64,000 bases of DNA from an uncultured Chromatiaceae bacterium. Lineage in GTDB: Bacteria; Pseudomonadota; Gammaproteobacteria; Enterobacterales; Alteromonadaceae. Shown here in pieces: positions 44,854-52,936 of this stretch. Numbering within the stretch: the stretch's first letter is position 1; each line of letters begins with the position of its first letter. The translations under genes and the position numbers were made by a program. The stretch is taken from assembly GCA_946482325.1 (NCBI GenBank), contig CAMLRA010000001.1, positions 1 through 64,000 on the forward strand, read 5' to 3'. The notes under the pieces are model-generated. The model ran no database searches, had not been told where the DNA came from, and saw only the letters and a list, made by a program, of their open reading frames with translations.

Positions 44854-46809
44854 ATGTTAGGAATCTGTTATTACCCGGAACATTGGCCGGAATCCATCTG
44901 GGCGCAGGATGCGGCAGAAATGTATGGCCTTGGCATTCGTTATGTGCGGATCGCCGAATTCGCCTGGTCCCGGCTGGAACCAAGCCCGGGTCAGTACCGC
45001 TTTGACTGGCTGGACCGCGCCATCAGCACTTTGGCCGACGCCGGTTTAAAAGTGGTGATGTGTACACCAACCGCCACGCCGCCGAAATGGTTAATTGATT
45101 TGTATCCGTCGATCCTGCCGGTCGATGTCAAAACCGGCCACAGCCGCGGTTTTGGTTCCCGCCGCCATTATGATTTCTCCAGCCCGGATTATTTCCGCGA
45201 AGCGATGCGCATCTCCACTGTGCTGGCTGAACGTTATGGCGCGCATCCGGCGGTCGTTGGCTGGCAAACCGACAACGAGCTGGCCTGCCATGACACCACT
45301 CACAGTGGTTCCGACGCCGCATTAACAGCGTTTCGCGCCTGGTGTCAGCAGCACTATGCCGATATCGACACACTAAACAGTGCCTGGGGCAATGTGTTCT
45401 GGTCGATGGAATACCGTCATTTCGGGGAAATCGAACTACCGATTTTGGCCGTCACCGAAACCAACCCGGCGCATCAGCTGGCGTATCGCCGCTTCAGTTC
45501 TGATCAGGTGGTACGCTTTCACGACGAGATGGTGCGGATCATTCGCGCCCATGCGCCGGGCCGTTTTGTCACGCACAACTTCATTCCGATGGTCGACACC
45601 CAGACCGACAACTATGCACTGGCGAAGCCGCTTGATTTTGCCAGCTTCGACAACTACCCGCTTGGCCGCTCGGATTTGTTTTTTGCCAAACGCGGCGCGG
45701 CGATGTTTAAACCTTATATGCGCACCGGTCATCCGGATTTTTCCAGCTATTACTTTGACCAGACGCGTGGCCTGACCGGCAAACACTTCTGGATCATGGA
45801 ACAACAACCAGGCCCGGTGAACTGGGCCAAACATAATCCACGGCCAGAGCCCGGCATGGTGCGGTTGTGGTCCTGGGTGTCTTTTGCCCACGGCGCCGAT
45901 GTGGTCAGTTACTTCCGCTGGCGTCAGGCACCTTTTGCCCAGGAACAAATGCACGCTGGTTTAAAACGTATCGACAATTCCAAAGCCGCGGCCTGGCCGG
46001 AAATTGAGCAGCTGGTGCGTGAACTGGCGCTGTGCCCGGACTTGCTGCAGCAGCAGGTCAAAGCCAGCGTGGCAATGGTCAGTACCACCGAAAATCAGTG
46101 GGTCTGTGAAATCGAGCGTCAGGGCGATAGTTTTAATCAGCAGGAAGTTGAATTTGCCTGGTATTCGGCGCTGCGCCAGCTTGGCGTGGATGTCGATTTT
46201 GTCTCGCCGGAGCAGGATTTAACCGGCTACAAACTGGTGCTGGTGCCTTGTATGCCGGTGGTACGGCCTGAGTTTGTCCAGCGTTGCCAGGACAGCGGTG
46301 CCTGGCTGGTATTTGGCCCGCGCACCGGCAGCAAAACCACCGAGTTCCAGCTGGTGCCACAATTAGCGCCGGGTTTGTTACAGACACTGATCCCGGTCAA
46401 AGTGCTGTCAGTGGAAACCATCCGGCCCGATTGCGCCGAGCCGCTGTATATCGGCCAAAAACAATATCAGAGCCAGTGCTGGCGCGAAGAGCTGGAGGTG
46501 CCGCCATCTTGCCAGGTGCTGGCGCATTATCACGATGGCTTGCCGGCCGTCGCGCAGCATCAACGCGCCGTCTATGTCGCCACTGTCAGCTGTGACGACT
46601 TCCTCAAAGCCTTGTTTGCTGATGTGCTGAAGCAAGCCGGCGTCGAGACTGTGGTGCTACCCCATGATGTGCGTCTGGCACGCCGGGGCGGCTTAACCTT
46701 CCTGTTTAATTACAGCGCCAAGCCCAGCAAAGTGGCGGCACCAGCCAATGCGCAATGGCTGCTCGGCAGTGCCACACTGGACGGCTACGGCGTCGCGATA
46801 TACCGCTGA
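44854..46809 (+). CDS. GH42 beta-galactosidase
   Basis: 651-aa GH42 enzyme without signal peptide (cytoplasmic). The barrel begins LGICYYPEHWPESIWAQDA; the acid/base Glu is in GWQTDNELACHDT and the nucleophile Glu in HFWIMEQQPGPVNW. Trimerisation domain (about 390-590) and small C-terminal beta domain follow, the full GH42 layout. It cleaves terminal beta-galactosides; in context beta-galactosylglycerol or short beta-galacto-oligosaccharides. AGGAG precedes two adjacent ATGs (44851, 44854); spacing favours the second. Confidence 0.94.
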   Translation: MLGICYYPEHWPESIWAQDAAEMYGLGIRYVRIAEFAWSRLEPSPGQYRFDWLDRAISTLADAGLKVVMCTPTATPPKWLIDLYPSILPVDVKTGHSRGFGSRRHYDFSSPDYFREAMRISTVLAERYGAHPAVVGWQTDNELACHDTTHSGSDAALTAFRAWCQQHYADIDTLNSAWGNVFWSMEYRHFGEIELPILAVTETNPAHQLAYRRFSSDQVVRFHDEMVRIIRAHAPGRFVTHNFIPMVDTQTDNYALAKPLDFASFDNYPLGRSDLFFAKRGAAMFKPYMRTGHPDFSSYYFDQTRGLTGKHFWIMEQQPGPVNWAKHNPRPEPGMVRLWSWVSFAHGADVVSYFRWRQAPFAQEQMHAGLKRIDNSKAAAWPEIEQLVRELALCPDLLQQQVKASVAMVSTTENQWVCEIERQGDSFNQQEVEFAWYSALRQLGVDVDFVSPEQDLTGYKLVLVPCMPVVRPEFVQRCQDSGAWLVFGPRTGSKTTEFQLVPQLAPGLLQTLIPVKVLSVETIRPDCAEPLYIGQKQYQSQCWREELEVPPSCQVLAHYHDGLPAVAQHQRAVYVATVSCDDFLKALFADVLKQAGVETVVLPHDVRLARRGGLTFLFNYSAKPSKVAAPANAQWLLGSATLDGYGVAIYR

Positions 46810-46830
46810 CACTGCAGTTTACCCAACAAA

Positions 46831-46857
46831 ACCGGCGCCTATGCGCCGGTTTTTTTT
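46831..46857 (+). terminator. Rho-independent terminator after GH42 gene
   Basis: ACCGGCGC/GCGCCGGT stem with a four-base loop and seven following T residues, 22 bases after the GH42 stop. Also flanks the left side of the lower-GC insert. Confidence 0.9.
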
Positions 46858-46870
46858 CGCGGGTTCGCGT

Positions 46871-47725
46871 TTAAAAGTGGGCAATCATGCCAACAAAAGC
46901 ACCTTTAAACTCAAGGTCGGTATATAAGCTGTTTAAATTGTCGAATGCCATGTTCACGACCCGATAACCGAAGGTCACCTGCAGATCTACCCGCATCAGT
47001 TTGTGTAGATCGTAACTGAAGCCCAGTTGATAATCCGCCAGTCGATGGTCACTGAGCAATGAAACATCCGCTTGAGCAAATAGATTTAACTGCGTGAGCG
47101 GCAAGCCAATGTTCGTGGCAACAAACAACATCGGATTGATGTCGTCCGTTTTTATTGTCCCACTGGAAATCGCATTATTTCCCGTGTCTGGACAAGGACT
47201 GTCAGGCGAAGGGTTAGGGTCATTACAAGTATCATCAGAACTTTTTGTAGTCCCGGCGACCGTCACATTCCCATTCAAATCTCTGGCGCTGAGGCCCAAC
47301 TCCAAGGAAAAGTCTTTGCTATCAAACAATGCATAATACAAGGTGTAATCGATATAACTGACGTGAAAGCTGGTTTCCACTGCAGCCGCAACAGGAAAGG
47401 TTTTGTCACTGAAGCCAAACTGTTGCGTCAACGTGGTTTGACCTGAAGTATCCAGTTGGGTAGTGGAAATACGCAGATGAGGCAGCGCAGAAACAGGGTG
47501 TTTAACGTCAATAAAGTAGTTGATTTGCTGTTGTTTTTTTAAATTAAAATCAACGCGCGTATGTTCTGCTCCCAACACGCCACTTGCTTCACTCCGCCAG
47601 ATTTGGCCGCCAAGATATAAACCAACATCATCTCTGGAAGTTGGTGCATAAGTAAATTGTGCCGATGTGGGTGCGCTAAAAGTCAAAAATGCAGCAAGCG
47701 TTGCTGCAAAAACCGTTTTTATCAT
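46871..47725 (-). CDS. TIGR04219-like outer-membrane beta-barrel protein
   Basis: 284-aa protein with signal peptide (cleaved after PTSA, about residue 22) and alternating amphipathic strands ending in a terminal Phe (GMIAHF), the outer-membrane insertion signal. DDVGLYLGGQIWRSEASGVLG at the mature start and the closing strand pattern resemble the TIGR04219 (OMP_w_GlyGly) family. A polar loop with two Cys pairs-type residues and many Asp/Pro (DDTCNDPNPSPDSPCPDTG) lies mid-protein, probably extracellular. Base composition is visibly more AT-rich than the galactose genes. Function unknown. Confidence 0.78.
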   Translation of the reverse strand: MIKTVFAATLAAFLTFSAPTSAQFTYAPTSRDDVGLYLGGQIWRSEASGVLGAEHTRVDFNLKKQQQINYFIDVKHPVSALPHLRISTTQLDTSGQTTLTQQFGFSDKTFPVAAAVETSFHVSYIDYTLYYALFDSKDFSLELGLSARDLNGNVTVAGTTKSSDDTCNDPNPSPDSPCPDTGNNAISSGTIKTDDINPMLFVATNIGLPLTQLNLFAQADVSLLSDHRLADYQLGFSYDLHKLMRVDLQVTFGYRVVNMAFDNLNSLYTDLEFKGAFVGMIAHF

Positions 47726-47804
47726 GTGTGACTGTCCCTGTGTATTAGTGGTCAGGCTCCGCCTGTTATCTGTTCATCTACGCGGTCTTACTTTCAGAGT
47801 TTGC

Positions 47805-48113
47805 TCAGTAAGCCAACGCCTCTAATCCTTTGTGGGCCACTAAGTTCAGCAGCTTCAATGACGCGCCCTTCGGGCTTTTGCCACCTTGCTCCCAGGCCCG
47901 AACCGTCGATGGGCTGGTATTTAAATAGGCCGCAAACACCGCCTGGCTGACCCGGGCCTTTTCACGGATCGCTTTGATAGCGGCGGCATCATAGTGCTCG
48001 ACTTCGGGCAGGCACAAAGCATCAAATTCGCGCATAGTTCTTACGTCCATCACACCCGCTTTTGCAAGCCCCTGTGCGGTCTGATGAACTGCATCTAAGA
48101 TACTGTTACTCAT
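47805..48113 (-). CDS. HigA/NadS-type antitoxin, HTH protein
   Basis: 102-aa helix-turn-helix protein (XRE/HigA-like). HTH: REKARVSQAVFAAYLNTSPS followed by TVRAWEQGGKSPKG. It would neutralise the RelE-like toxin encoded just upstream and repress their operon. Toxin-first order and 8-base overlap (ATG at 48113 inside the toxin end; a GTG at 48116 is the other option) are typical of higBA-type modules. Confidence 0.88.
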   Translation of the reverse strand: MSNSILDAVHQTAQGLAKAGVMDVRTMREFDALCLPEVEHYDAAAIKAIREKARVSQAVFAAYLNTSPSTVRAWEQGGKSPKGASLKLLNLVAHKGLEALAY

Positions 48114-48480
48114 CACATTTCACCTCAATAAACTCACCCGCATCTAGCGCCACTTTTAACTGCGCAGACGTGTAATTCAGTATTTGTTTTGCCAACGCCT
48201 TTAAAGCTTTTAGCTCTTTAGGACTGATATTGTCTTGTTGGTTTTTCGCAAAACCGAAGATAAAAAAAGCTTTATCACCGAGCTTAAACGCCAGCAAGGT
48301 CCGCGCACCGCCACTTTTTCCCTGACCATGCAGTGCCACACGCTTTTTCATCACATGGCCACCTAAATCGGCATCAATCAACCCGCTAGCCATTTCCTGC
48401 ACCGCCAAGGCTAAGTCTCTGTCAGTTAAATCCTCTTTGTCGGCCCATTTACTGAACCACTTTGATTTGTAGACGTGCAT
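48106..48480 (-). CDS. RelE/HigB-like toxin
   Basis: 124-aa RelE-superfamily mRNA interferase-like toxin (Pfam RelE group PF06296 by pattern): VYKSKWFSKWADKEDLTDRD, then GGHVMKKRVALHGQGKSGGA, RTLLAFKLGDKAFFIFGFAK and NQQDNISPKELKAL. First gene of the toxin-antitoxin pair. The pair lies in a lower-GC stretch inside the galactoside locus, suggesting later acquisition. Activity untested. Confidence 0.88.
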   Translation of the reverse strand: MHVYKSKWFSKWADKEDLTDRDLALAVQEMASGLIDADLGGHVMKKRVALHGQGKSGGARTLLAFKLGDKAFFIFGFAKNQQDNISPKELKALKALAKQILNYTSAQLKVALDAGEFIEVKCDE

Positions 48481-48923
48481 GGCGCTCTCGTTTTATGGCG
48501 AAACTATACCACCCAGTAGCATAGATTGCATCTTTGTGTTCGTCGCACCTTGCTGATCAACCTCGCTTCCCTTTTGCTTTGGAATGCGGCCAGACTGGCT
48601 TGTGCCTTATCCTGTTTAACCGGGTTTCAATCCGATGGTGTCCGAGCGAGTACCGATTGCATTGCCAAAAGCATAAGTTTGGCCCCACCGTCGTATCATC
48701 ATTCGCTATCAATTTGGGCTGGCCACAAACCGCACGCACACATCGTACTGATAACTGCCATGCTATTTGCTTACGCAAAGAAATACACAAACAATCTACG
48801 CACCAATAACATTTAGGCAGTGTAGGCAGGATACAAAATTTTTTGTGCGACGTCGCCGTACCGGTGATTTCTGTGCATAAGCAGACGCCCGCAGCATGAA
48901 CCAGCTAACAGCTGTTTTCAGCA
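48481..48923. other. Gene-free lower-GC stretch beside the toxin-antitoxin module
   Basis: About 440 bases with no convincing gene on either strand; the open frames here have no ribosome sites or recognisable family. Composition is more AT-rich than the flanking galactoside genes. It may be a scar of the event that brought the toxin-antitoxin pair. I see no terminal repeats or transposase remnants. Confidence 0.4.
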
Positions 48924-48948
48924 TAAAAAAAGCCGGCCTAAGCCGGCT
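48924..48948 (-). terminator. Rho-independent terminator of the SapC-symporter operon
   Basis: On the minus strand, AGCCGGC-TTAG-GCCGGCT followed by seven T residues, 16 bases after the symporter stop. Ends the TonB receptor-halogenase-SapC-symporter transcription unit. Confidence 0.9.
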
Positions 48949-48963
48949 AACGGAGCCATCCGC

Positions 48964-50421
48964 CTACGACGATGCAGGCAGTTCCAGGGTTTTGCCGGCC
49001 CAGCGGTGTTGCTTGCCGAAGATAAATCTGTTGCTCAGCAGGGCCACCGCCACACAGCTGAACAACGTCACTGCCATCAGGTGGATGTAATGCACAGTGC
49101 TGTAAAATGGTGAGAATTCAAAGGTCAGGCTGCCGTAGAACAACACGCCAAAAATCACGGCGATAATGGCCGCCCGCGCATCCACATCTTTAAACAGCAG
49201 ACCAACGATAAAAATCGACAGAATTGGCATGCTCAGCAGGCCGTTGAGCTGCTGCAGTAAATTGATAATGCTGTCGGCCTGCTGATACACCGGTACTAAA
49301 ATCAGCGTCAGCGCGCTTAATAACAGCGTCACCCAAGCACTCAGTTTCACCACATCTGGTTTGTCGCTGACATAAGCTTCGTGGATGTCACAGACATACA
49401 GTGCAGTCGCTGAATTCAGCAGGCTGTTGTAGGTCGACAACACCGCAGCAGCCATCGCTGCTGCGAATAAACCAATCAGCACTGGTGGTAACAGGTCGCC
49501 GACCAGGCGGCCATAAGCGCTGTCGCCGATATCGCCATAGAGTTTGTAAGACACAATCCCCGGTAACACCACAATGGCCGGCACAATCAAAAAGCGGATG
49601 ATGGCAGCGGCATACACGCCTTTTTGCGCTTCCTGCACTGTAGGCGCGGCCATCGCGCGTTGGGTAATGGTTTGATTGGTGCCCCAATAATACATCTGGA
49701 TAAAAATCATCCCGGTCAGCAAGGTTGGCCATGGCACCGGCGAATTCTCATCGCCGATCAACGTCAGCCGCTCGGCCGGAATCCCGCTGAAGTCAAAATT
49801 GATGGCATACAGCGCCAGGAAGGTAATGAGTAACGCCATGCCCAGCACTAACACACCGTTGTAAGTGTCCGACACGGCCACCGCGCGCAGGCCGCCGAAA
49901 AAGGCATAAGCCGCGCCGACTAAGGCAAACACCGCCGCAATTTGAATGAGCGGAATATCCACTTTAAACATCGTTTGCATCAGCAGCGAACCGGAGTAAA
50001 TCACCGCCGGCATATAAATCAGCGCGTTCCCGAGGAAAAACAAACCGCCAATCACCGCGCGGATATGTTTGTTGTGATAACGCCGTTCCAGCAACTCTGT
50101 GGTGGTGGTACAGCCATAGCGGTAGTACACCGGAATAAACACTTTAGCTAGGATGATCAGGCCGATAATGGCGGAGAATTCCCACACCGCCAGCAACGCC
50201 ATCTGGTTGCCGTTCATGCCGACCAGCTGGTCAGTACTTAAGTTGGTCAGCGTGATAGAACCCGCGACAAACACCCAGCTGAGGCCACTGCCGGCCAGAA
50301 AATACTCACGGTTCTGCGAGCCGCTGCGGTCTGATTTGCCGCGGCATTTCAGGTAGGTCAACAACCCTATCAGTGCAGACACCAACACAAAGACCGCAGT
50401 CTGCAACACACTATCTGACAT
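48964..50421 (-). CDS. Sodium/sugar symporter (SSS family, SGLT-like)
   Basis: 485-aa inner-membrane symporter with about 13-14 helices. It aligns with vSGLT, the Vibrio sodium/galactose transporter: EYFLAGSGLSWVFVAGSITL, LSTDQLVGMNGNQ, YYWGTNQTITQRAMAA with AQKG, and LSTYNSLLNSATALYVCDI. Expected to import galactose or a galactoside from the periplasm. The ATG at 50421 is preceded by GGAGAG. Last gene of the operon with SapC and halogenase. Confidence 0.92.
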   Translation of the reverse strand: MSDSVLQTAVFVLVSALIGLLTYLKCRGKSDRSGSQNREYFLAGSGLSWVFVAGSITLTNLSTDQLVGMNGNQMALLAVWEFSAIIGLIILAKVFIPVYYRYGCTTTTELLERRYHNKHIRAVIGGLFFLGNALIYMPAVIYSGSLLMQTMFKVDIPLIQIAAVFALVGAAYAFFGGLRAVAVSDTYNGVLVLGMALLITFLALYAINFDFSGIPAERLTLIGDENSPVPWPTLLTGMIFIQMYYWGTNQTITQRAMAAPTVQEAQKGVYAAAIIRFLIVPAIVVLPGIVSYKLYGDIGDSAYGRLVGDLLPPVLIGLFAAAMAAAVLSTYNSLLNSATALYVCDIHEAYVSDKPDVVKLSAWVTLLLSALTLILVPVYQQADSIINLLQQLNGLLSMPILSIFIVGLLFKDVDARAAIIAVIFGVLFYGSLTFEFSPFYSTVHYIHLMAVTLFSCVAVALLSNRFIFGKQHRWAGKTLELPASS

Positions 50422-50471
50422 AACATCTCTCCGGGAAAACTCGCAAAAAATACCGGCCAGCAGGCGCGGTA

Positions 50472-51239
50472 TCACATAAATCCACTATCGCGGTCGATTT
50501 CGATTTTTAGCTGCTGAATTCGCTGGAAACCAGGTTGGCCAAGCGCAGCTTTTTGGTTGTGACGCTGGATCAGCCGGTTCAGTTGAAGCAACGAATTAAG
50601 CAGACTCTGCGCCAGTTGCAGACTGCCGCTTTGCTGCAGCGTTTTTAACGTGGTGGCATCGAGGCTATGCAGCTGGTCTTCATCAATGGTCATCAGGCCA
50701 CGGATGCGTTGCAATTCGCCTTGTTCCGGCTGTAATTGCAGTTCAATGGGCCTCAGTAACTTCAGCGCCTGTAATTGCTGCAAACATAGATAAGTGCGCC
50801 GTTCCTGTTCATACAGCTCCTGCGCACTGTGCATCAGCCGCTGCGCGCCGGTGCTGGCCGTGCCGTCCTGCGCGAATAATGGCGTTGCTGTTGGTTGCAA
50901 TACCTGTGGATCGGCAGCAAACACAAACTGCCGTTGGCCATCCTGCAACAGGCAATAACAGGGGTAGGACTGCAGCACCAAAGGCCGGTACACCGCATGC
51001 CAGCCCTGCGCATCTGCCAGCAAATTCTGCCCCGGTACAAAGCTGCACAGCGCAGACAGCATCAGCGTGCCATCCTCGCTGTTGCGGCTGAGCAGTACCG
51101 GGAAATCACAGACCATACTGCTGACATCAGCGACGGTCAGCGGCAATAAATGCGCGCGCGCGGCGTAAACAAAGCCCGCGTCCGGCACTACACCCAGTTG
51201 TTGCGCGGCCAGTTGTGGCGGGGTGAGAAAACGGCTCAT
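50472..51239 (-). CDS. SapC family protein (second copy)
   Basis: 255-aa SapC-family protein, a distant paralogue of the one at 21273-22001 (shared order: HLLPLTVADVS, DFPVLLSRNSEDG, YRPLVLQSYPCYCL, then LMTIDEDQL near the end). The ATG overlaps the halogenase stop by four bases (ATGA). It lies 50 bases before the symporter start. Function unknown; a helper in TonB-linked sugar uptake is inferred from repeated co-occurrence. Confidence 0.86.
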   Translation of the reverse strand: MSRFLTPPQLAAQQLGVVPDAGFVYAARAHLLPLTVADVSSMVCDFPVLLSRNSEDGTLMLSALCSFVPGQNLLADAQGWHAVYRPLVLQSYPCYCLLQDGQRQFVFAADPQVLQPTATPLFAQDGTASTGAQRLMHSAQELYEQERRTYLCLQQLQALKLLRPIELQLQPEQGELQRIRGLMTIDEDQLHSLDATTLKTLQQSGSLQLAQSLLNSLLQLNRLIQRHNQKAALGQPGFQRIQQLKIEIDRDSGFM

Positions 51240-52810
51240 GACAGACTCCCTTGTGGCATGCGCCCCGGTGTCATATGCCCTGGAGCCATACTCTCTTGCG
51301 CCAGCCAGCGCTGCAGGTATTCCCGGTTTGAAGGCAGGCTTTGCTGCAATTGCTGCGTCAGCTGCTGATTACGCCGCAGAATTTGCTCCGCCTGCGCCTG
51401 TTGCCGGTACAGATGCGCCTGGCGGGAAAAGTCTGGCTTAAAGCCCATGCCATACATCACATACTGATAACTGGCGGCCGGAAACAGCTCCAGCGGGCCC
51501 TGGAAATCACTGACTGCCGGGCCACGATAACGCCAGACTGCCAAATCTTCCTGCAACGACTCCGGCCAGGTGTCCTGATCCAAATGCGCCTGCCAATAAG
51601 GTTCCGGACGTTTGGTCAGCATGTAATGCAGCTTGAGGAAATCAATAATGCGCTGCCAGCGATAACGCATCTGCGTATTAAAACGTTTGGCAACGACCGG
51701 CATCAGGCTTTGATCTGCCGGCAGATTTTCGGCGACATAACGGGCCGACACTTCGACCAGCATAATGGCGGTGGCTTCCAGCGGCTCGACAAAACCGGCC
51801 GACAAACCAATGGCGACACAATTGCCTTGCCAGAAACGTTCGCGATAGCCGGTCTGATATTTGATTAAACGCGGTTCTAAATCTGCCGCTGCCGCGCCGA
51901 CATAACGCCGTAAATTGGCGGCCGCTTCGTCATCACTTAAAAACTGACTGGCATAGACATGGCCAGTGCCGCGCCGGTGCGACAAGCCAATATCCCAAAT
52001 CCAGCCGGCATTTTGTGCCGTGGCAATGGTGTGGCTGGCAACCGGTGCGTCGGGTCTGTCGTATGGCACCTGCAGCGCCAGTGCCCTGTTGTTAAACAGC
52101 TGATGTTCCACCGACATAAACGGTACTTGCAGCGTTTTACCCAGCAGCAAAGACGCCATGCCGGTACAGTCGATATACAAATCTGCGGTGACAGGCGTGG
52201 CAGCGTCATTGAGTTTTAAACCGGCGATCTGCGCATCGTCGGTCAGCAGCACTTGCTCGACGGTGGCAACACGGTGCAACACACCTAGTTTAGTTTTGGC
52301 ATGTTGTTTTAACACGTCGGCGAACGCGCCGGCGTCGAGGTGATAAGCATAATTCAGCGGGCCCTGATACTCGCCTTCGCTGACCGGGCGCGGCGCTTTG
52401 CCGGCTTCGCATAATTCATGCTGCATATTGGACTGGCGGGCATAGTCGCGGATATCTGCCAGATAAGGCGCCACATCAAGCCGGCCATAACCCAACGGCA
52501 CAGTAAAAGGATGGTAATAAAAATCGCCGGTGCCTTCGCACCAGTTCACAAACTTGCCACCTTGTTTAAAAGCGGCATGGCAGCTGCGGAAAAAGTCCTT
52601 CTCGGACAAACCGATTTGCTGCAGGGTGTTTTTCATCGTCGGCCAGGTGCCTTCACCGACACCAATGGTCGGAATATCGGCCGATTCAATCAATGTGATT
52701 GATAACGCCGGGCCATCTGGTTGCTGATGGTAAGAGGCAATGAGTGCGGCCGCCAGCCAACCGGCGGTGCCGCCCCCCACCACCACAATATTGGTGATAG
52801 CTTGTGTCAT
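51236..52810 (-). CDS. Flavin-dependent tryptophan halogenase family protein (second copy)
   Basis: 524-aa paralogue of the protein at 22020-23612. FAD motif VVVGGGTAGWLAA (residues 9-21), GVGEGTWPTM, equivalent catalytic Lys K82 (CHAAFKQGGKF), Glu in GFVEPLEAT, and the WxWxIP-type motif again as GWIWDIGL. Both copies share AASYQYVxYGMGF near the C-terminus. No secondary-metabolite genes are near; it lies between a TonB receptor and SapC. Halogenation of a small aromatic or of a protein residue is possible, but the substrate is unknown. Confidence 0.9.
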   Translation of the reverse strand: MTQAITNIVVVGGGTAGWLAAALIASYHQQPDGPALSITLIESADIPTIGVGEGTWPTMKNTLQQIGLSEKDFFRSCHAAFKQGGKFVNWCEGTGDFYYHPFTVPLGYGRLDVAPYLADIRDYARQSNMQHELCEAGKAPRPVSEGEYQGPLNYAYHLDAGAFADVLKQHAKTKLGVLHRVATVEQVLLTDDAQIAGLKLNDAATPVTADLYIDCTGMASLLLGKTLQVPFMSVEHQLFNNRALALQVPYDRPDAPVASHTIATAQNAGWIWDIGLSHRRGTGHVYASQFLSDDEAAANLRRYVGAAAADLEPRLIKYQTGYRERFWQGNCVAIGLSAGFVEPLEATAIMLVEVSARYVAENLPADQSLMPVVAKRFNTQMRYRWQRIIDFLKLHYMLTKRPEPYWQAHLDQDTWPESLQEDLAVWRYRGPAVSDFQGPLELFPAASYQYVMYGMGFKPDFSRQAHLYRQQAQAEQILRRNQQLTQQLQQSLPSNREYLQRWLAQESMAPGHMTPGRMPQGSLS

Positions 52811-52894
52811 AAGGAACCCGATTTAAACGCGAGTACAGCAGTATTGCGCGATCCTGACCACGAGCCAACAGTGAAATTACTGCAGCCCGCAATC

Positions 52895-52923
52895 AAAAAA
52901 AGGCTGGGTCAAAAGACCCAGCC
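52895..52923 (-). terminator. Rho-independent terminator after second TonB receptor
   Basis: On the minus strand GGCTGGGTC-TTTT-GACCCAGCC is followed by seven T residues. It lies 14 bases after the receptor stop and before the halogenase gene. Likely a leaky terminator giving high receptor and lower downstream expression, or the halogenase operon has its own promoter within 52811-52895. Confidence 0.88.
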
Positions 52924-52936
52924 ACAGGAACGGGAC

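Noticed and set aside
48526..48816. 96-aa open frame in the gap beside the toxin gene
   Set aside because: No ribosome site, no recognisable family, several equally long frames overlap it on both strands.
46871..48923. Integrative element or insertion sequence carrying the toxin-antitoxin pair
   Set aside because: No transposase, integrase, direct or inverted terminal repeats could be found; only the composition shift remains.
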